From positions 3,162,001-3,226,000 of the forward strand of contig NZ_CP157940.1 in assembly GCF_040207125.1 (NCBI RefSeq): 64,000 bases of DNA. The letters are read 5' to 3'. Under the pieces are notes generated by a model, which saw only the letters and a list, made by a program, of their open reading frames with translations, did not search any database and had not been told where the DNA came from. Origin of the DNA: Lacrimispora sp. BS-2. Its GTDB lineage: Bacteria > Bacillota > Clostridia > Lachnospirales > Lachnospiraceae. This document shows positions 33,350 through 43,627 of this stretch, one piece after another. A program made the translations under genes and the position numbers. How positions within the stretch are numbered: the stretch's first letter is position 1; every line of letters starts with the position of its first letter.

Positions 33350-33793
33350 TTAGTTAAATGGAAGTCCCTGATCATCTACCGCATCAGGGATATTCATAAA
33401 GCCGTCCCCCACTGCACTGGAAGGTTCTGGTCTGGAAGCTGCTTGACCTCCATCACCAGATGAATTTTTACTATCAGCAAATTCTTGATCATCCACAATA
33501 ACATCAAAGGTGTAAACTTTAATTCCCTCTTTATTTATATAGCTTCCGGTTTGGATTCTTCCTGAAACTAATACTCTCATGCCCTGTCGAAAATATTTAT
33601 CAGCAAACTCGCCGGCCTTATCAAATGCAGTACAGTTAATAAAATCTGCCGTTGGCTCATTGTTTCCCTGATTTTTACGACCTCTTCGATCTATGGCAAG
33701 TGAATATTTTGTTATTGCCATAGGGTGTTCTCCTTGGGAATATCTCATTTCTGGATCACGGGTTAATCTCCCCATTAAAATTACACGATTCAT
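33350..33793 (-). CDS. ssb: single-stranded DNA-binding protein
   Basis: 147 residues. The OB fold starts MNRVILMGRLTRDPEMRYS and includes NCTAFDKAGEFADKYFRQG and VSGRIQTGSY. A disordered linker rich in S, G, P leads to the acidic C-terminal tip DDQGLPFN, the docking peptide for replication and repair partners. The start is the ATG 5 bases after AGGAGG. It lies between a surface-protein gene and toxin-antitoxin genes, not next to rpsF/rpsR as the housekeeping copy usually is. I therefore read it as the SSB of an integrated mobile element. Confidence 0.9.
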   Translation of the reverse strand: MNRVILMGRLTRDPEMRYSQGEHPMAITKYSLAIDRRGRKNQGNNEPTADFINCTAFDKAGEFADKYFRQGMRVLVSGRIQTGSYINKEGIKVYTFDVIVDDQEFADSKNSSGDGGQAASRPEPSSAVGDGFMNIPDAVDDQGLPFN

Positions 33794-33807
33794 ATCTTCC
33801 TCCTCTT

Positions 33808-33840
33808 CTCCTCTGCTAAAAAGCAGAGGAGGTGTTTTTT
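33808..33840. terminator. 10-bp hairpin between the GLUG-repeat gene and ssb
   Basis: CTCCTCTGCT (33808-33817) and AGCAGAGGAG (33822-33831) pair perfectly, with GTGTTTTTT following on the plus strand. On the minus strand, from which both neighbours are read, no U run follows. There one arm (CTCCTC) is also complementary to the ssb ribosome site GAGGAGG, so it might instead control ssb translation. Confidence 0.45.
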
Positions 33841-33849
33841 CAAAGTGTT

Positions 33850-36800
33850 TTACTGTATCCACTGGCCTTTTTCATTCACTGTATAACCGTCTGGTGTGAC
33901 GGTATTGGTCAGAAGCTTTCCTCTTGTTCCATCGGAAACCAGGTTAAAGAAATACCATGCTGCGTGCCCTGCATCACCGTATATGTACTGCCATCCGGTT
34001 AGCATCTGACCCTGGGTTCCATCTGTTGCAGTTTTTAAGTAATAGGTATTTCCGTCCGGATCTGTCTGCCAGTCCGTCAGCATAAATCCATCCTTGTCAA
34101 AGCGGAACCAGGAAGCTTTTTCCTGCTCACCAGTCGCATATGGATTACTGATATATGCCCATTCATCTGTATACGTCCTATTTGAAGCAAAAATCCATTT
34201 TCCATTTGCCACCTGTGTCCAGGTTCCTGTTACAGCTCCGGCTGGTGCTGCTGGACCTTGGGTATTCCCTGCGGTTGTTACTCCCACGGAACGGGAACCG
34301 CCGCCACCGCCGGAAGAACCTTTTCCACCACCGCCTCCTGAAGAATTCCCAGAAGTCGTCTGATCTAATACTTTGAAATTAAGGGTTACAGTGACCGGAT
34401 CAGACATTTTTCCATCACTGGTGACTGCACAAACCATTGTTGTTATAGTTCCGGTGTATGGGGATCTTGCCATGGCCTCCTTGATCCAGTTGGCCGTAAC
34501 CTCTTGTTTCTCATTGAAAACTACAGGAACCACATTTCCTTCCTGATCTACTGTAAGAATACTGGTATCAGAGGAACGCCATAGAACATTCTTTTTATCC
34601 TGGCTTCCGGAATAAACAGAAGCATTAAATTTCTTACTTTCAAGTCCTTTCCATAAAAAAACGGGATTGTTTGATTTTCCTGTCTTTGTAAGTACCAGGT
34701 CAAATTTCTCACTCTCCCGGTCTGCCTCAATGCATTCTGCCTGGAAGGTTAATATGACTTTACAGGAAGCGGCCTTCTGGCCGTCTTTTGTTACGGCCGT
34801 GATCTCCACGTTCTTTTCTGCCCGGTACGGTGCCTTTGAAAGTGCTTCTTTGATCCACGGTGCTGTGTCAACCGGAGTCACGTTTCCTTCCTGATCCACC
34901 TTTACTGCTTCCGGATCGGAAGATATCCATAAAACGTTTCGGTCATAGGGCTTATGCGCTGCGGTAACCTCCACCTCCGGAAGAACGGCTGCTAACAGCT
35001 TTTTCGATCCAAAGCCGGTCTTTTGGACCGTTTCGGAATGGATATCTCCTGCCTTCTGATACCTAAGACTGTAAGTAAGCGCCGTCTTATCTAGGGTGAT
35101 TTCTTCTGGAACGATCCGCGTCTGATCGTTAGTCACAAACTTTACTGTCACCTGGCATGTAGCGGAAGCCTGATTTCCAAGCTTGTCCTTTCCATTTACG
35201 GTAACAGTCACGTCCCGGCTACCTGTTCCAGATATCTTTGCGTACTTATCGCTCTCCCGGATTCCATTATCCGTTGCCATGATATTTCTGATCCAGGCGG
35301 AATCCTTAAGGGCTGAAACTGATGCTTCCCGGTAAGCTTCTTGATCCTGAGATACTAAGACCACAGCCGGGTCCGAACTTGTCCAGGTTACTTCATCTCT
35401 GGAGAAAAAGTCCGGGGTAAATGTAGCTGTTAGAGACTGGGGAGCCGTTACCGTCACTGTTTCCTGCGGATTGGTCCGGTCCCCGGTTAAAGTCCTTGTT
35501 ACCGTATAGGTAAGGAACTGTTTATCAAGTGCCGCCCCTTCCGTTGCCACTAAGGTATTATCCAGAATCTGGAATGTAACATTGATCCGACTGTTTGCCG
35601 TACAGGGCTTTCCTTCAAAGGAAGCAGAGGGCCTGGTCTGTGCTGTCAGAACTGCAACACCGCCATTCTGATGACCAGCTCCATAAATCGTGTTAGGGAT
35701 CTTATACTGATAATTTCCATCCGCCTGGATTCTCTCTGCCTCTTCTATAATGTTTGTAAAAAAGGAGGAGGATAGGTTTACAGAAAGGCTGGCCGATTTG
35801 GCGGTATAGCCATCGGTTCCCTCATCATTGTTTTTCGCCAGGCTGATAAGCTGGGGATCATCAATGCTCCATTTCACCCGGTTATCTTCTACATCATTGT
35901 TCGCATCAATGATGTCTTTGATATACACTGGCTGAACCTCGGTTCCCTGCTCCAGCACTCCGTTGATAAAACGGGCTATGAGTTTTCCTTCTTTATTCCG
36001 AATTTCTGTAGTCTTTACCGGATTCTTTCGGTTTCCAGTCCTCGTCTGTGTTACTGCAAAAGTATAGTTTTCCGGTTCCACCTTGATGGACACGGCTACT
36101 TTTTTATAGACCGCTGATACGGATATATCTTCCTGCGGCATGGAAAAGGTATAAGCATGGCTGCTGTCTGAGTAGGTTGTACTCTTCTTTCCCCCTTTAC
36201 TGTTGATGTAAGTTGGAGTCCCTTCCATCTGAAACTTTTCTGTATCTGTATTCTTGGGGGCCGTTGTCACGCTGACCGTTGTCCCGGCTGCAATGGCTCC
36301 CCGATGTTCCTTATCAAGTGGCTTGGAATATTGGGAGCTTCCCCTTACTTCTAAGGTAGCAATATCATAAAAATTCTGGCCATTTGCCACCGTGTCAATC
36401 TGGTTTACATTCAACAGATACCCTCTCACTGGACGGCCCTGGGAATTAGGGGCAAAATGGTCCAGAGTGTAGTCCCCGCTTTCCTCATCCATGACTGTCA
36501 GAATGCCTTCCTCTAATTCTTCATAATAATACCGGTCTGAGATTGTCTTTTTAGCCCCGCCCTGCACCAGAGTGTAATACAGATCCCCGGTATGCCAGTA
36601 TCCTACATGGGCAGCATAGGTGTAATCGTTATCGTCACTGATCTCCGATCCGCATACATTGGCGCTGATCTTGCTTTCAGAATCTGCAAACAGATAGGCT
36701 ACATCCTCTATGTAATTAAAGTTTGTTGCCGCTCCTTGCCTCGTTCCGATGAAGGTCCCCTCTCTTGCCAAGGACCCAAGCTGAGAATTTCCGATGCTCC

Positions 36801-38034
36801 CTTCAAATCGTGCCACTTTCATTTTTCCGGCTGCATATCTTCCGGTGATACCGCCAATGGCCGTTGAATGATAGCCGCCGATGGTTCCACTTACTTTAGT
36901 ATTGTAGATATAAGCTGCGTTCTGGTATCCAACGATCCCGCCGATGTAGCCAGTCCCCTGGATTCTGGCCGTGGTTCCATCTCCGGTGGAAACGTCAGAG
37001 TCTACGATATAGGAATCCGATGCAATTCCGGCGATCCCACCAACATAAATCACATCTGTCCCGCCAGAGGCATCAATCATCACCTTTTCACAGGTGGCAT
37101 TTTCAATAACGGTACCGCTGATCTCTCCCGCAATTCCCCCGGCAATGCCGGCGGAACGGATATAGGCGTTTTTCACAGTCACGTTCCGGATCTGGGAATC
37201 CTCTGCATAACCGGCCACAACCCCGGTCCGGTCCTTTCCCTTAATTTCACTGCTGTTCGGAATGATAGTTACGTCATGGATCCTTGCATCTGTGACTGCC
37301 CCGAAAAGCCCGACATTGTTATAGCCAACAAATGAGGTAAGCTTTAAGTTCTTGATGGTATAGCCTTTTCCATCAAAATCACCGCTGAAAGGATAAGGGA
37401 CCGCACTGGAGTTTTCTGAGGAATCCCGGTAAAAACCGATGGGTATCCAGTCCACTCCCTGTAAATCAATATTTCCTCCAAGTGCGTAATAGCATCCAGA
37501 ATAGTCACCAGCATACTTTGTTCCTTCAGCTTCCGGGACCATCATTCCCATGGCGGTCAATTCTGATAATCCCATGAGCTGTTCCCTGTTCTTGATCAGA
37601 TATGGTTTTTCCTTCGTACCTTCTCCCTGGCTTCCATTTAAAAATTCAAAGCTGGTCTTTCCTGCCCAGGCATCCCAGATATCTCCCAGGGAGCTGGAAG
37701 CTGCAGCCGTTACCGCCATTTCCGCTGGTAAGCTTATCGGAAGCTCTTTTGGTGTTTCTTTCGCCTCGGAAGGAGTGGCTTCACTTAAATCCTCTTCCTC
37801 CCTTTCTTCTGTTTCTAAACCGGCTTCCGGTTTCCCGACGGTTTCTTTCTTTTCCTCTTCCTCCACGTCCTCATTACCTCCTGTATCACGGTCTGCTTCG
37901 GAAGGGGTAGTTGTCTGAATTGTTTTTTCTACTGTTTGCCCGTTCTCCGCATACACCGCCCAGGGCGGAACTGTTGTTATTGCCATGACGGCACACATAA
38001 CGTATGCCAGCCCTCTTACAAGTCCTTTTCTCAT
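33850..38034 (-). CDS. secreted GLUG-repeat surface protein with cell-wall-binding repeats
   Basis: 1,394 residues. A signal peptide (VMCAVMAITTVPPWAVYA) is followed by an acidic linker to about residue 95. A beta-helix-type region with GLUG repeats follows (VGLFGAV, GGIAGEISG, VGGIAGIASD, IGGIVGYQNA, IGGITGRYA) at about 230-430. A long stretch of Ig-like repeats that share WxSSDPxxVxVDQEGN then runs to about residue 1240. A Gly/Ser linker leads to a C-terminal module with aromatic/GW repeats (MLTGWQYIYGD, then TPDGYTVNEKGQWIQ) resembling choline/glucan-binding domains. It should be exported and held on the wall non-covalently. Probable adhesin; ligand unknown. Confidence 0.8.
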   Translation of the reverse strand: MRKGLVRGLAYVMCAVMAITTVPPWAVYAENGQTVEKTIQTTTPSEADRDTGGNEDVEEEEKKETVGKPEAGLETEEREEEDLSEATPSEAKETPKELPISLPAEMAVTAAASSSLGDIWDAWAGKTSFEFLNGSQGEGTKEKPYLIKNREQLMGLSELTAMGMMVPEAEGTKYAGDYSGCYYALGGNIDLQGVDWIPIGFYRDSSENSSAVPYPFSGDFDGKGYTIKNLKLTSFVGYNNVGLFGAVTDARIHDVTIIPNSSEIKGKDRTGVVAGYAEDSQIRNVTVKNAYIRSAGIAGGIAGEISGTVIENATCEKVMIDASGGTDVIYVGGIAGIASDSYIVDSDVSTGDGTTARIQGTGYIGGIVGYQNAAYIYNTKVSGTIGGYHSTAIGGITGRYAAGKMKVARFEGSIGNSQLGSLAREGTFIGTRQGAATNFNYIEDVAYLFADSESKISANVCGSEISDDNDYTYAAHVGYWHTGDLYYTLVQGGAKKTISDRYYYEELEEGILTVMDEESGDYTLDHFAPNSQGRPVRGYLLNVNQIDTVANGQNFYDIATLEVRGSSQYSKPLDKEHRGAIAAGTTVSVTTAPKNTDTEKFQMEGTPTYINSKGGKKSTTYSDSSHAYTFSMPQEDISVSAVYKKVAVSIKVEPENYTFAVTQTRTGNRKNPVKTTEIRNKEGKLIARFINGVLEQGTEVQPVYIKDIIDANNDVEDNRVKWSIDDPQLISLAKNNDEGTDGYTAKSASLSVNLSSSFFTNIIEEAERIQADGNYQYKIPNTIYGAGHQNGGVAVLTAQTRPSASFEGKPCTANSRINVTFQILDNTLVATEGAALDKQFLTYTVTRTLTGDRTNPQETVTVTAPQSLTATFTPDFFSRDEVTWTSSDPAVVLVSQDQEAYREASVSALKDSAWIRNIMATDNGIRESDKYAKISGTGSRDVTVTVNGKDKLGNQASATCQVTVKFVTNDQTRIVPEEITLDKTALTYSLRYQKAGDIHSETVQKTGFGSKKLLAAVLPEVEVTAAHKPYDRNVLWISSDPEAVKVDQEGNVTPVDTAPWIKEALSKAPYRAEKNVEITAVTKDGQKAASCKVILTFQAECIEADRESEKFDLVLTKTGKSNNPVFLWKGLESKKFNASVYSGSQDKKNVLWRSSDTSILTVDQEGNVVPVVFNEKQEVTANWIKEAMARSPYTGTITTMVCAVTSDGKMSDPVTVTLNFKVLDQTTSGNSSGGGGGKGSSGGGGGSRSVGVTTAGNTQGPAAPAGAVTGTWTQVANGKWIFASNRTYTDEWAYISNPYATGEQEKASWFRFDKDGFMLTDWQTDPDGNTYYLKTATDGTQGQMLTGWQYIYGDAGHAAWYFFNLVSDGTRGKLLTNTVTPDGYTVNEKGQWIQ

Positions 38035-38047
38035 TCTTCCTCCTTAG

Positions 38048-38470
38048 TTAATTAATCCAAATACCATCTTCATTTACTGGATATCCATCTGAAATCCTTT
38101 CATCCTGGTACATGAAACTAAATGACCACCCGGCTTTGTAAATAACCCCATCACGTTTACTTCCATAACAGGCTTGGGATTCATTCTGCCCGGTAAAGCC
38201 GTACTATCTCCTGTCAACCTTTTGTCAGCCCAAAAGCATCTTTGCAGAGACTGGATCAAAGAAATGCCTCTTACCTCCATTAGCACATAATTCCAGCCAA
38301 TTCATGCAGCCAAAACTTATCCCCTGCTATTTTCCCAGCCAGTCCTCTACCCTTTTATTCCCCAACTCCTTCCGTTTGGAATTTACCGCAGGAACATGGT
38401 CAAAAAACAAACCGGATAATGTCAATATGGTAACTCCAAATAAAATAATAACGACTCCTATAAATCTTTC
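38048..38470 (-). pseudogene. decayed cell-wall-binding surface protein, same frame with four internal stops
   Basis: After the TAG ending the upstream gene, one frame carries readable protein to a TAA at 38048. First comes a hydrophobic signal-like segment (FIGVVIILFGVTILTLSGLFF), then NWLELCANGGKRHFFDPV, then MLLG-stop-QKVDRR-stop-YGFTGQ, and finally ISDGYPVNEDGIWIN. Comparison with neighbouring repeats (MLTGWQxIDGRWY) places the TGA at 38225 and the TAG at 38204 exactly where tryptophan (TGG) is expected. A further TAG lies at 38327. A likely original start is now ATA, 4 bases after AGGAAAG. It is the wreck of a small secreted protein of the family next to it. Confidence 0.75.
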
Positions 38471-40793
38471 CTATCCCTGCAGGACTGCCATGGCTGGCCT
38501 GATACCAAGGTCCGTCTCCGTTACACTTACTGGCTGAATATTTCCATCTACCAGACTGACCCCATAGATCCCATCTCCATAAAAGAAGTCATTCAATCCA
38601 TCATCCTGCGGGGTTCGAAGATAATATCCTTTAGAATAAGCAGAAACCTGCGATTCCGGATTATTTGTTTCGCTTCCATAAAACCTCCAGAGAACATTCC
38701 GGTACTTAAGCGCCTCATCCACTGACAAAATGAATACTTTATCCTGCAAAAGCTGAAACACCTCCTTCCCAGCCTTAAGGCTGCTGTCATCCAGCTGCTC
38801 ATAGCCTCCCTTCCATGTAGACCCTATGTATGACCTGGTAATCCCGATATAGGTTTCATGGACAAAATCATCTGAAGCATGGCTCAGAAGCCATTCTCGG
38901 ATATTGGAGTGCTTATAATTGTTATTAAACCCAAAACTCAGTTTCTTCGCCGCTCCCTCCAGATCTGACCGGATCACACTGTCACAAAGAAACAGCGCCG
39001 TCCGCTGACTGTTGCCCATAGCATCCTCATAATCTTCATCGATGCAACGGAATAGATAAATCTTGTCTCCAATGGTCCGGGCCTGCACATCACCGATACG
39101 GTAATGTGCGGTTTCTGACGTTTTGCCAGCGGATTCATAACAGATATCACAAATTTCATCATGATCTGCATCCACATGTCCGGTTGCAGGCAGCATCACA
39201 ATTTCTTCCTTTCCGCATTTCCGGCATTGGACTGTTTCGTGGCCGTTTGACGTACATGTGGCATTGATTCTATCCCCAACCTGGTAATCATGGCTACATG
39301 TACTTTCATCACAAATTTTTTCAAAGCCTACTCTTATAACTTTGTATTCCTCATAAGCTATGGTAAACTCATCCATGACCAGCTCAGATAAGTTCTTAAT
39401 GTTTTGGAATGTCTGACTTACGATTACGGTACTTGGCACATGCCGCTTTGCAATAAGATAGATTTCCTTCCGCTCCGTACCATCCGCCATTGACACTAGA
39501 TTAAGAAGTCTTTCATTACTTTTCTCTACGCTCATTGTAATGAGCTGCTGGTATGATGGCTTCTGGCCGCTAAGTTTAAAATCCGCCGCCGCTGAAACCT
39601 CCAGCCATTTTTCCAGCTTGTCTTTGGCTTCCTGATCCGGATCCTCGTCTTCAGGAAGGCGATCTCCTTTCTCAAATTCAATGTAGTATTTTTGAATTCC
39701 ATTGCCGTTTACAATGATACTCCACGGACTTGGAACAAGAGAATGATAATAATGCTGATCCGTCCCTAATATGGTTTCCGGAAAGTCAATGGTAAGCGAC
39801 CGGCCCTCTTCTGTACGTCCCTGCTGGTTTTTCAAAATCTCGTTGTTGTGATTTCCCTTTTCAACAAAATAAAGATTCCATTCAACCTTTTGGGCCTCTG
39901 AAGGGGAAGCCACGCTTTCACTCTCGTAATAGACGTTCAGGACCATATGATTACTGATCAGCCTAAAGCTTTCCTTCTGCCCTTCGCACAACTTATAGCC
40001 ATCAATAATCGGCTGTATGATATCAATCTTTTCTCCTTCCGTCCCCACACCAGCCACGGCCTGTAATACGTATTTATTTTTGATATCCAGGTACTGCACC
40101 GTGTATCTGTACTGCATTTCTGGCTCCTCGGTTCCCTCCGAGGTTTCCTCTGGTACCGGAATCTCCGGATCAGTTTCTGATTCGCCCCCTCCTGGTACCG
40201 GATCCTCTGAACTACTGTCTGGCTTTGTGTCCATATCTGGCTTCGGACCACTTCCCTGACTCCCTGATCCACCGCCACCGGAGCCTCCATTGGAAATTTC
40301 ACCTGTCGATGTTGTCTTTTTAGTATTGGTTGTCTGTATCCCTTTTCCAGGCACATACTGTACCGTGCCGTTTTCATCGATCCAAGCCCCGGAGGAATCT
40401 ATGGAAAATCCATCCGGAGTTTTTTCACTTATGTACATAGCCCCTTCGGGATGATTAATTACAGATTGCTCAGACAGGTAATAGCAGCGTCCATCTATCC
40501 ATTGCCAGCCGGTGAGCATCTTCCCCTTTGTCCCGTCAGAAACAGGGTTTAAAAAATACCATTTTCCATCGATCAGCCGCCAGCCAGTAGCCATATAACT
40601 GCTATGACCAAAGTAATACCAAGCCCCCTCAATCAGTTTCCAGGCATTCTTTTCGTAAATTTGATTTTCCTCATAGATCCAATGGGTATCCTTTTGTATC
40701 CATGCACCATAACTTGGAATTGAAATACTCGTTGCCATTAATACTGCACTCAATAAAGCAAAACATTTTTTTCTGTTTAGTATAATCTTTCAT
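38471..40793 (-). CDS. cell-wall-binding and DUF6273-type surface protein, frameshifted at an A7 tract in the signal peptide
   Basis: The long frame (760 residues from an internal TTG) begins inside a signal peptide. The real ATG at 40793, 4 bases after AAGGAG, is one base out of phase. Removing one A from the A7 tract at 40766-40772 gives MKDYTKQKKCFALLSAVLMA and then TSISIPSYGA, a proper signal sequence. The mature protein has GW/aromatic wall-binding repeats (residues 10-100), a Gly/Ser/Pro/Glu linker, a domain ending in a C-x2-C pair near HETVQCRKCG, and a C-terminal part (REWLLSHASDDF, YYLRTPQDD, LGIRPAMAV) of the DUF6273 type. It is off, or phase-variable, as sequenced. An assembly error would be the dull explanation. 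Confidence 0.7.
40766..40772 (-). repeat. A7 homopolymer at the frameshift in the surface-protein signal peptide
   Basis: Seven T on the plus strand. A length of 6 restores an uninterrupted frame from the ATG at 40793 into the 38471-40753 reading frame; 7 does not. Confidence 0.7.
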
Positions 40794-42312
40794 CACTCCT
40801 TACTATTTGTTTTTTTCTCCTGCTTAGCCTGCTTTTTCTTTGGTAAATCTCCCAGTTACTCACTAAACAGCTTACAACCACTGCAATCTTTCTGTACTAA
40901 ATAGAACAGGCCGGTGTCAGCAGCGCTTACGGTCTGTTGCATAAGAAGGAATATATGGCTTCTGTATTGTTTAATCCTTTAAATTCTTCCTGCAAAAAGC
41001 GGTTTTATGGAGAAAAGTTTAATGGTTTTCTTGTTATAAATTTATTGACAAAGTTATGGAAATAAAATGAAGAAGTAAATAAAAATCCAAAGAAGGAACA
41101 TCTAATTGCCGGAATGGCTGATAAACTTGAAACGCTGAAATTTACGTTTTTTAGAGAGAGAACTTCGATATTATTAGATCCGCATAATTAATAATTACTA
41201 ATATTTTCAAAATACCTGGTCAATTAATGGGAATACCAAATCCAGCCGCCTATCGCTAAATTAAGTTTAAAGAAAAAGTGGATTTTCTCAAAGCATTATT
41301 TAAAAATGTAGCCCATTTTACCGAATATTGCCATGCAGACTAGTTAGATGCAAACCACAAAATACACTTATAAAGGAATAAAACGAAAAAAGAATGTAAG
41401 TTATGAGATAGAGCTCAGAAATGTAAAATAGAAGATAACGTATGCTTAGAAGTCATAATATTTACCTCAATCAATACGTTCCATAAGACTTGTTGGAAAT
41501 TCTAAGATGAAAAAATACATCACTCCTTTCAGACAAATATTTCACATGAAATAAAAGTTAAAAGAATTGATTTCCAAAGATTTTCCAGCCACAGAACAGT
41601 AAACATTTATCGATACCTATACACTTAACATAATCATTAATAAAAATATTAGGTTCATGGGACAGTATAAAAGTACTGCATAAAATGGTTCTAAGATATT
41701 ACACTCATAATAGAAGGAATAATGAAATACACGGATTAAGCCTCCAATCATCTCTATGAAAGCAAATGTGAATAAACAAAACTTGTTAAATACAATTACT
41801 AAAAATGGGAACTTTCGAAACGAACTTAGAATTGGGGAAGTTATTTCCTGATTCAACAGGTTATTATATGATACCTGAAACAGATTTGAATAATATAAAT
41901 TTTGATGGGATTATGTTCAAAAAAACTAATGGCAATGCGGACATTTAATATACTACCACTAAAATAAATCAATCAAAATTATAAAACAGAAAATTTATTT
42001 ATTAAGGATGAATCATAGAATCATTGCACACCTCCAATAAAACCTAATACTATACACGGCTTATCAATGCTATAAACGGGAATATTTGTCGATATCGACT
42101 TGAAAAATCAAATGATTGCTGTAATACTGCTTTTAATAAATCCATCAGAAATTTACATAAATTAAGAATAGAAATCAACCAGGTCTTTTCTCCTGCAGTA
42201 AATAAAGGTTTTAATGAACCAGGCAAATGGACTAAACCTCCTGATTCTCCAATCAATCCAAACCTCTTCTGCTTTGCAAATCCGCATTTCCCAATTAGAC
42301 ACCTCTTTAAAG
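40794..42312 (+). other. AT-rich stretch with decayed plus-strand coding fragments, no intact gene
   Basis: No full gene is seen in about 1.5 kb. Three short plus-strand frames read like protein but lack ribosome sites and start in mid-domain: KKEHLIAGMADKLETLKF (about 41085-41190), KVDFLKALFKNVAHF (about 41265-41345), and GKLFPDSTGYYMIPETDL (about 41810-41950). Minus-strand frames of 79 and 92 residues here have no ribosome site. This looks like a gene graveyard at the edge of the surface-protein island. Confidence 0.5.
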
Positions 42313-42435
42313 AAAAAACTCCCTGCAATGCAAGGAGCCTTCTAACCGTACATTTATCACATCAAACGGTAAAAGGTATCACCCAAACTGCTTTTTGTCA
42401 TCAGGAAACGAAATACCAAGCAAACCGTTTCCTGA
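42313..42435 (-). ncRNA. candidate small RNA with its own promoter and terminator
   Basis: A consensus TATAAT (42441-42446) on the minus strand is followed about 6 bases later by a 10-bp perfect stem, TCAGGAAACG/CGTTTCCTGA (42401-42435). The unit ends with an 8-bp stem CTCCTTGC/GCAGGGAG and six U (42313-42337), a good terminator. Nothing between codes for protein, and the next gene downstream is the decayed region. The predicted transcript is about 120 bases. The -35 box is weak (TTCTGA, 16-base spacing). I do not recognise the RNA family; an orphaned attenuator is the alternative. Confidence 0.5.
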
Positions 42436-42764
42436 CTGCTATTATAGTATACAACAAACTTATCAGAAAATCAACATGCTCCTATTTAATATATACAAGC
42501 TATAATTTAAAACAATATGTACTTCTCCTATAACATCACGCAGTTATCCCAAATGATTCATAACAAAGGAAAGCTTTATCCCCTCATCACGATTACCTGA
42601 CAGTTCTCTATGCTAATTCCTTGCTGAATAAATCCATATAACCCCCTATAATAATTACCGCCCAGCCACAACTCTCAACATTAAAAGCCTCAATTATCCC
42701 TTCTTAAGGACATATCATACCCCCCTTAATATTCCCCAAACTCACCCATAATATCTGGTTCCTG

Positions 42765-43511
42765 TCAATCCACCAACAGCTCATCGACCGTAACAAAGGT
42801 ATATCCCTGCTTTGTCAAAGTATCAATTACCTCCAGGGCTGCTTCCACCGAAGTCGGGTACACATCATGAAGAAGGATGATATCTCCAGGTTCCACGCGC
42901 TTTACAATATAGCGCACTATTTTTTTGGTATTCTTTGTCTTCCAATCAAGAGGATCCAAGTTCCAAAGAACTACCGTCATATCGGTCGTACACTCCAGTT
43001 CATCATTCCAGGAACCATAAGGCGGCCGTAAATACTCAGGCCTTGTACCGGTAATCTCCTCAATCTGCCGGTTATTCTGTTCAATCTGCTGGCAGACAGT
43101 CCTCACCGCCTCCTTGCTCATTTGTACATGAGTATATCCATGATTCCCGATTAAATGTCCATCCTCTTTCATCTGTTTCAAAATGGCCTCTTTCCCCTCC
43201 ACATTTTCTCCAAGAATAAAAAAGGTGGCATGGACTCCTCTTTTGCGAAGACCATCAAGAAGCTTTGGCGTATAAACAGAATGAGGGCCATCATCAAAAG
43301 TCAACGCAATCTCCTTATCTCCGGAAAATTGTCTCCTGACCTCATCCTTTGCCTCAGCGTCCGCGCCTGCGGGAAGAAACAGAGTATCCTTTGCCTCTGT
43401 ATATGATTGGTGCATGGCTTTTGTAAAAATAATATCCAATATAAAAACAACTATGAAACAGGCCGCTTTCCATTTCATTTTCATAATCCCATAAGCCCAG
43501 CTTTCTGCCAT
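42765..43511 (-). CDS. polysaccharide deacetylase (NodB homology), membrane-anchored
   Basis: 248 residues. A hydrophobic N-terminal anchor (AACFIVVFILDIIF) is followed by a NodB domain with every catalytic motif: TFDDGPH (metal Asp and catalytic Asp), HxxxH as NHGYTHVQMS, RPPYGSWN, a DWK tryptophan motif and LLHD. Enzymes of this family remove acetyl groups from peptidoglycan or other surface glycans outside the membrane. The start is uncertain: the first ATG has no good ribosome site, and MKMKWKAACF ten residues later is as likely. A promoter with TTGATT and TATAAA lies about 120 bases upstream. Confidence 0.88.
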   Translation of the reverse strand: MAESWAYGIMKMKWKAACFIVVFILDIIFTKAMHQSYTEAKDTLFLPAGADAEAKDEVRRQFSGDKEIALTFDDGPHSVYTPKLLDGLRKRGVHATFFILGENVEGKEAILKQMKEDGHLIGNHGYTHVQMSKEAVRTVCQQIEQNNRQIEEITGTRPEYLRPPYGSWNDELECTTDMTVVLWNLDPLDWKTKNTKKIVRYIVKRVEPGDIILLHDVYPTSVEAALEVIDTLTKQGYTFVTVDELLVD

Positions 43512-43627
43512 TATTAATTAATCTATGGAGTATTTCAGAAAAATAAAACTAAAACATTTCTGTCTTTTTCTATCTTTTCCCTTAAATGATCCTATCACCA
43601 AGATATATCTGCTAAACAAAAGGGGAT

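Noticed and set aside
36592..37335. Two successive plus-strand frames opposite the GLUG-repeat protein
   Set aside because: Shadows of Gly/Ile/Val-rich repeats on the coding strand, without a ribosome site or recognisable domain.
41617..41856. Minus-strand 79-residue hydrophobic frame
   Set aside because: Starts in an AT-rich tract with no ribosome site, and no family resemblance; hydrophobic translation is expected from AT-rich DNA.
42050..42328. Minus-strand 92-residue frame starting at a TTG
   Set aside because: Its start overlaps the terminator stem of the candidate small RNA; no ribosome site at suitable spacing and no known domain.
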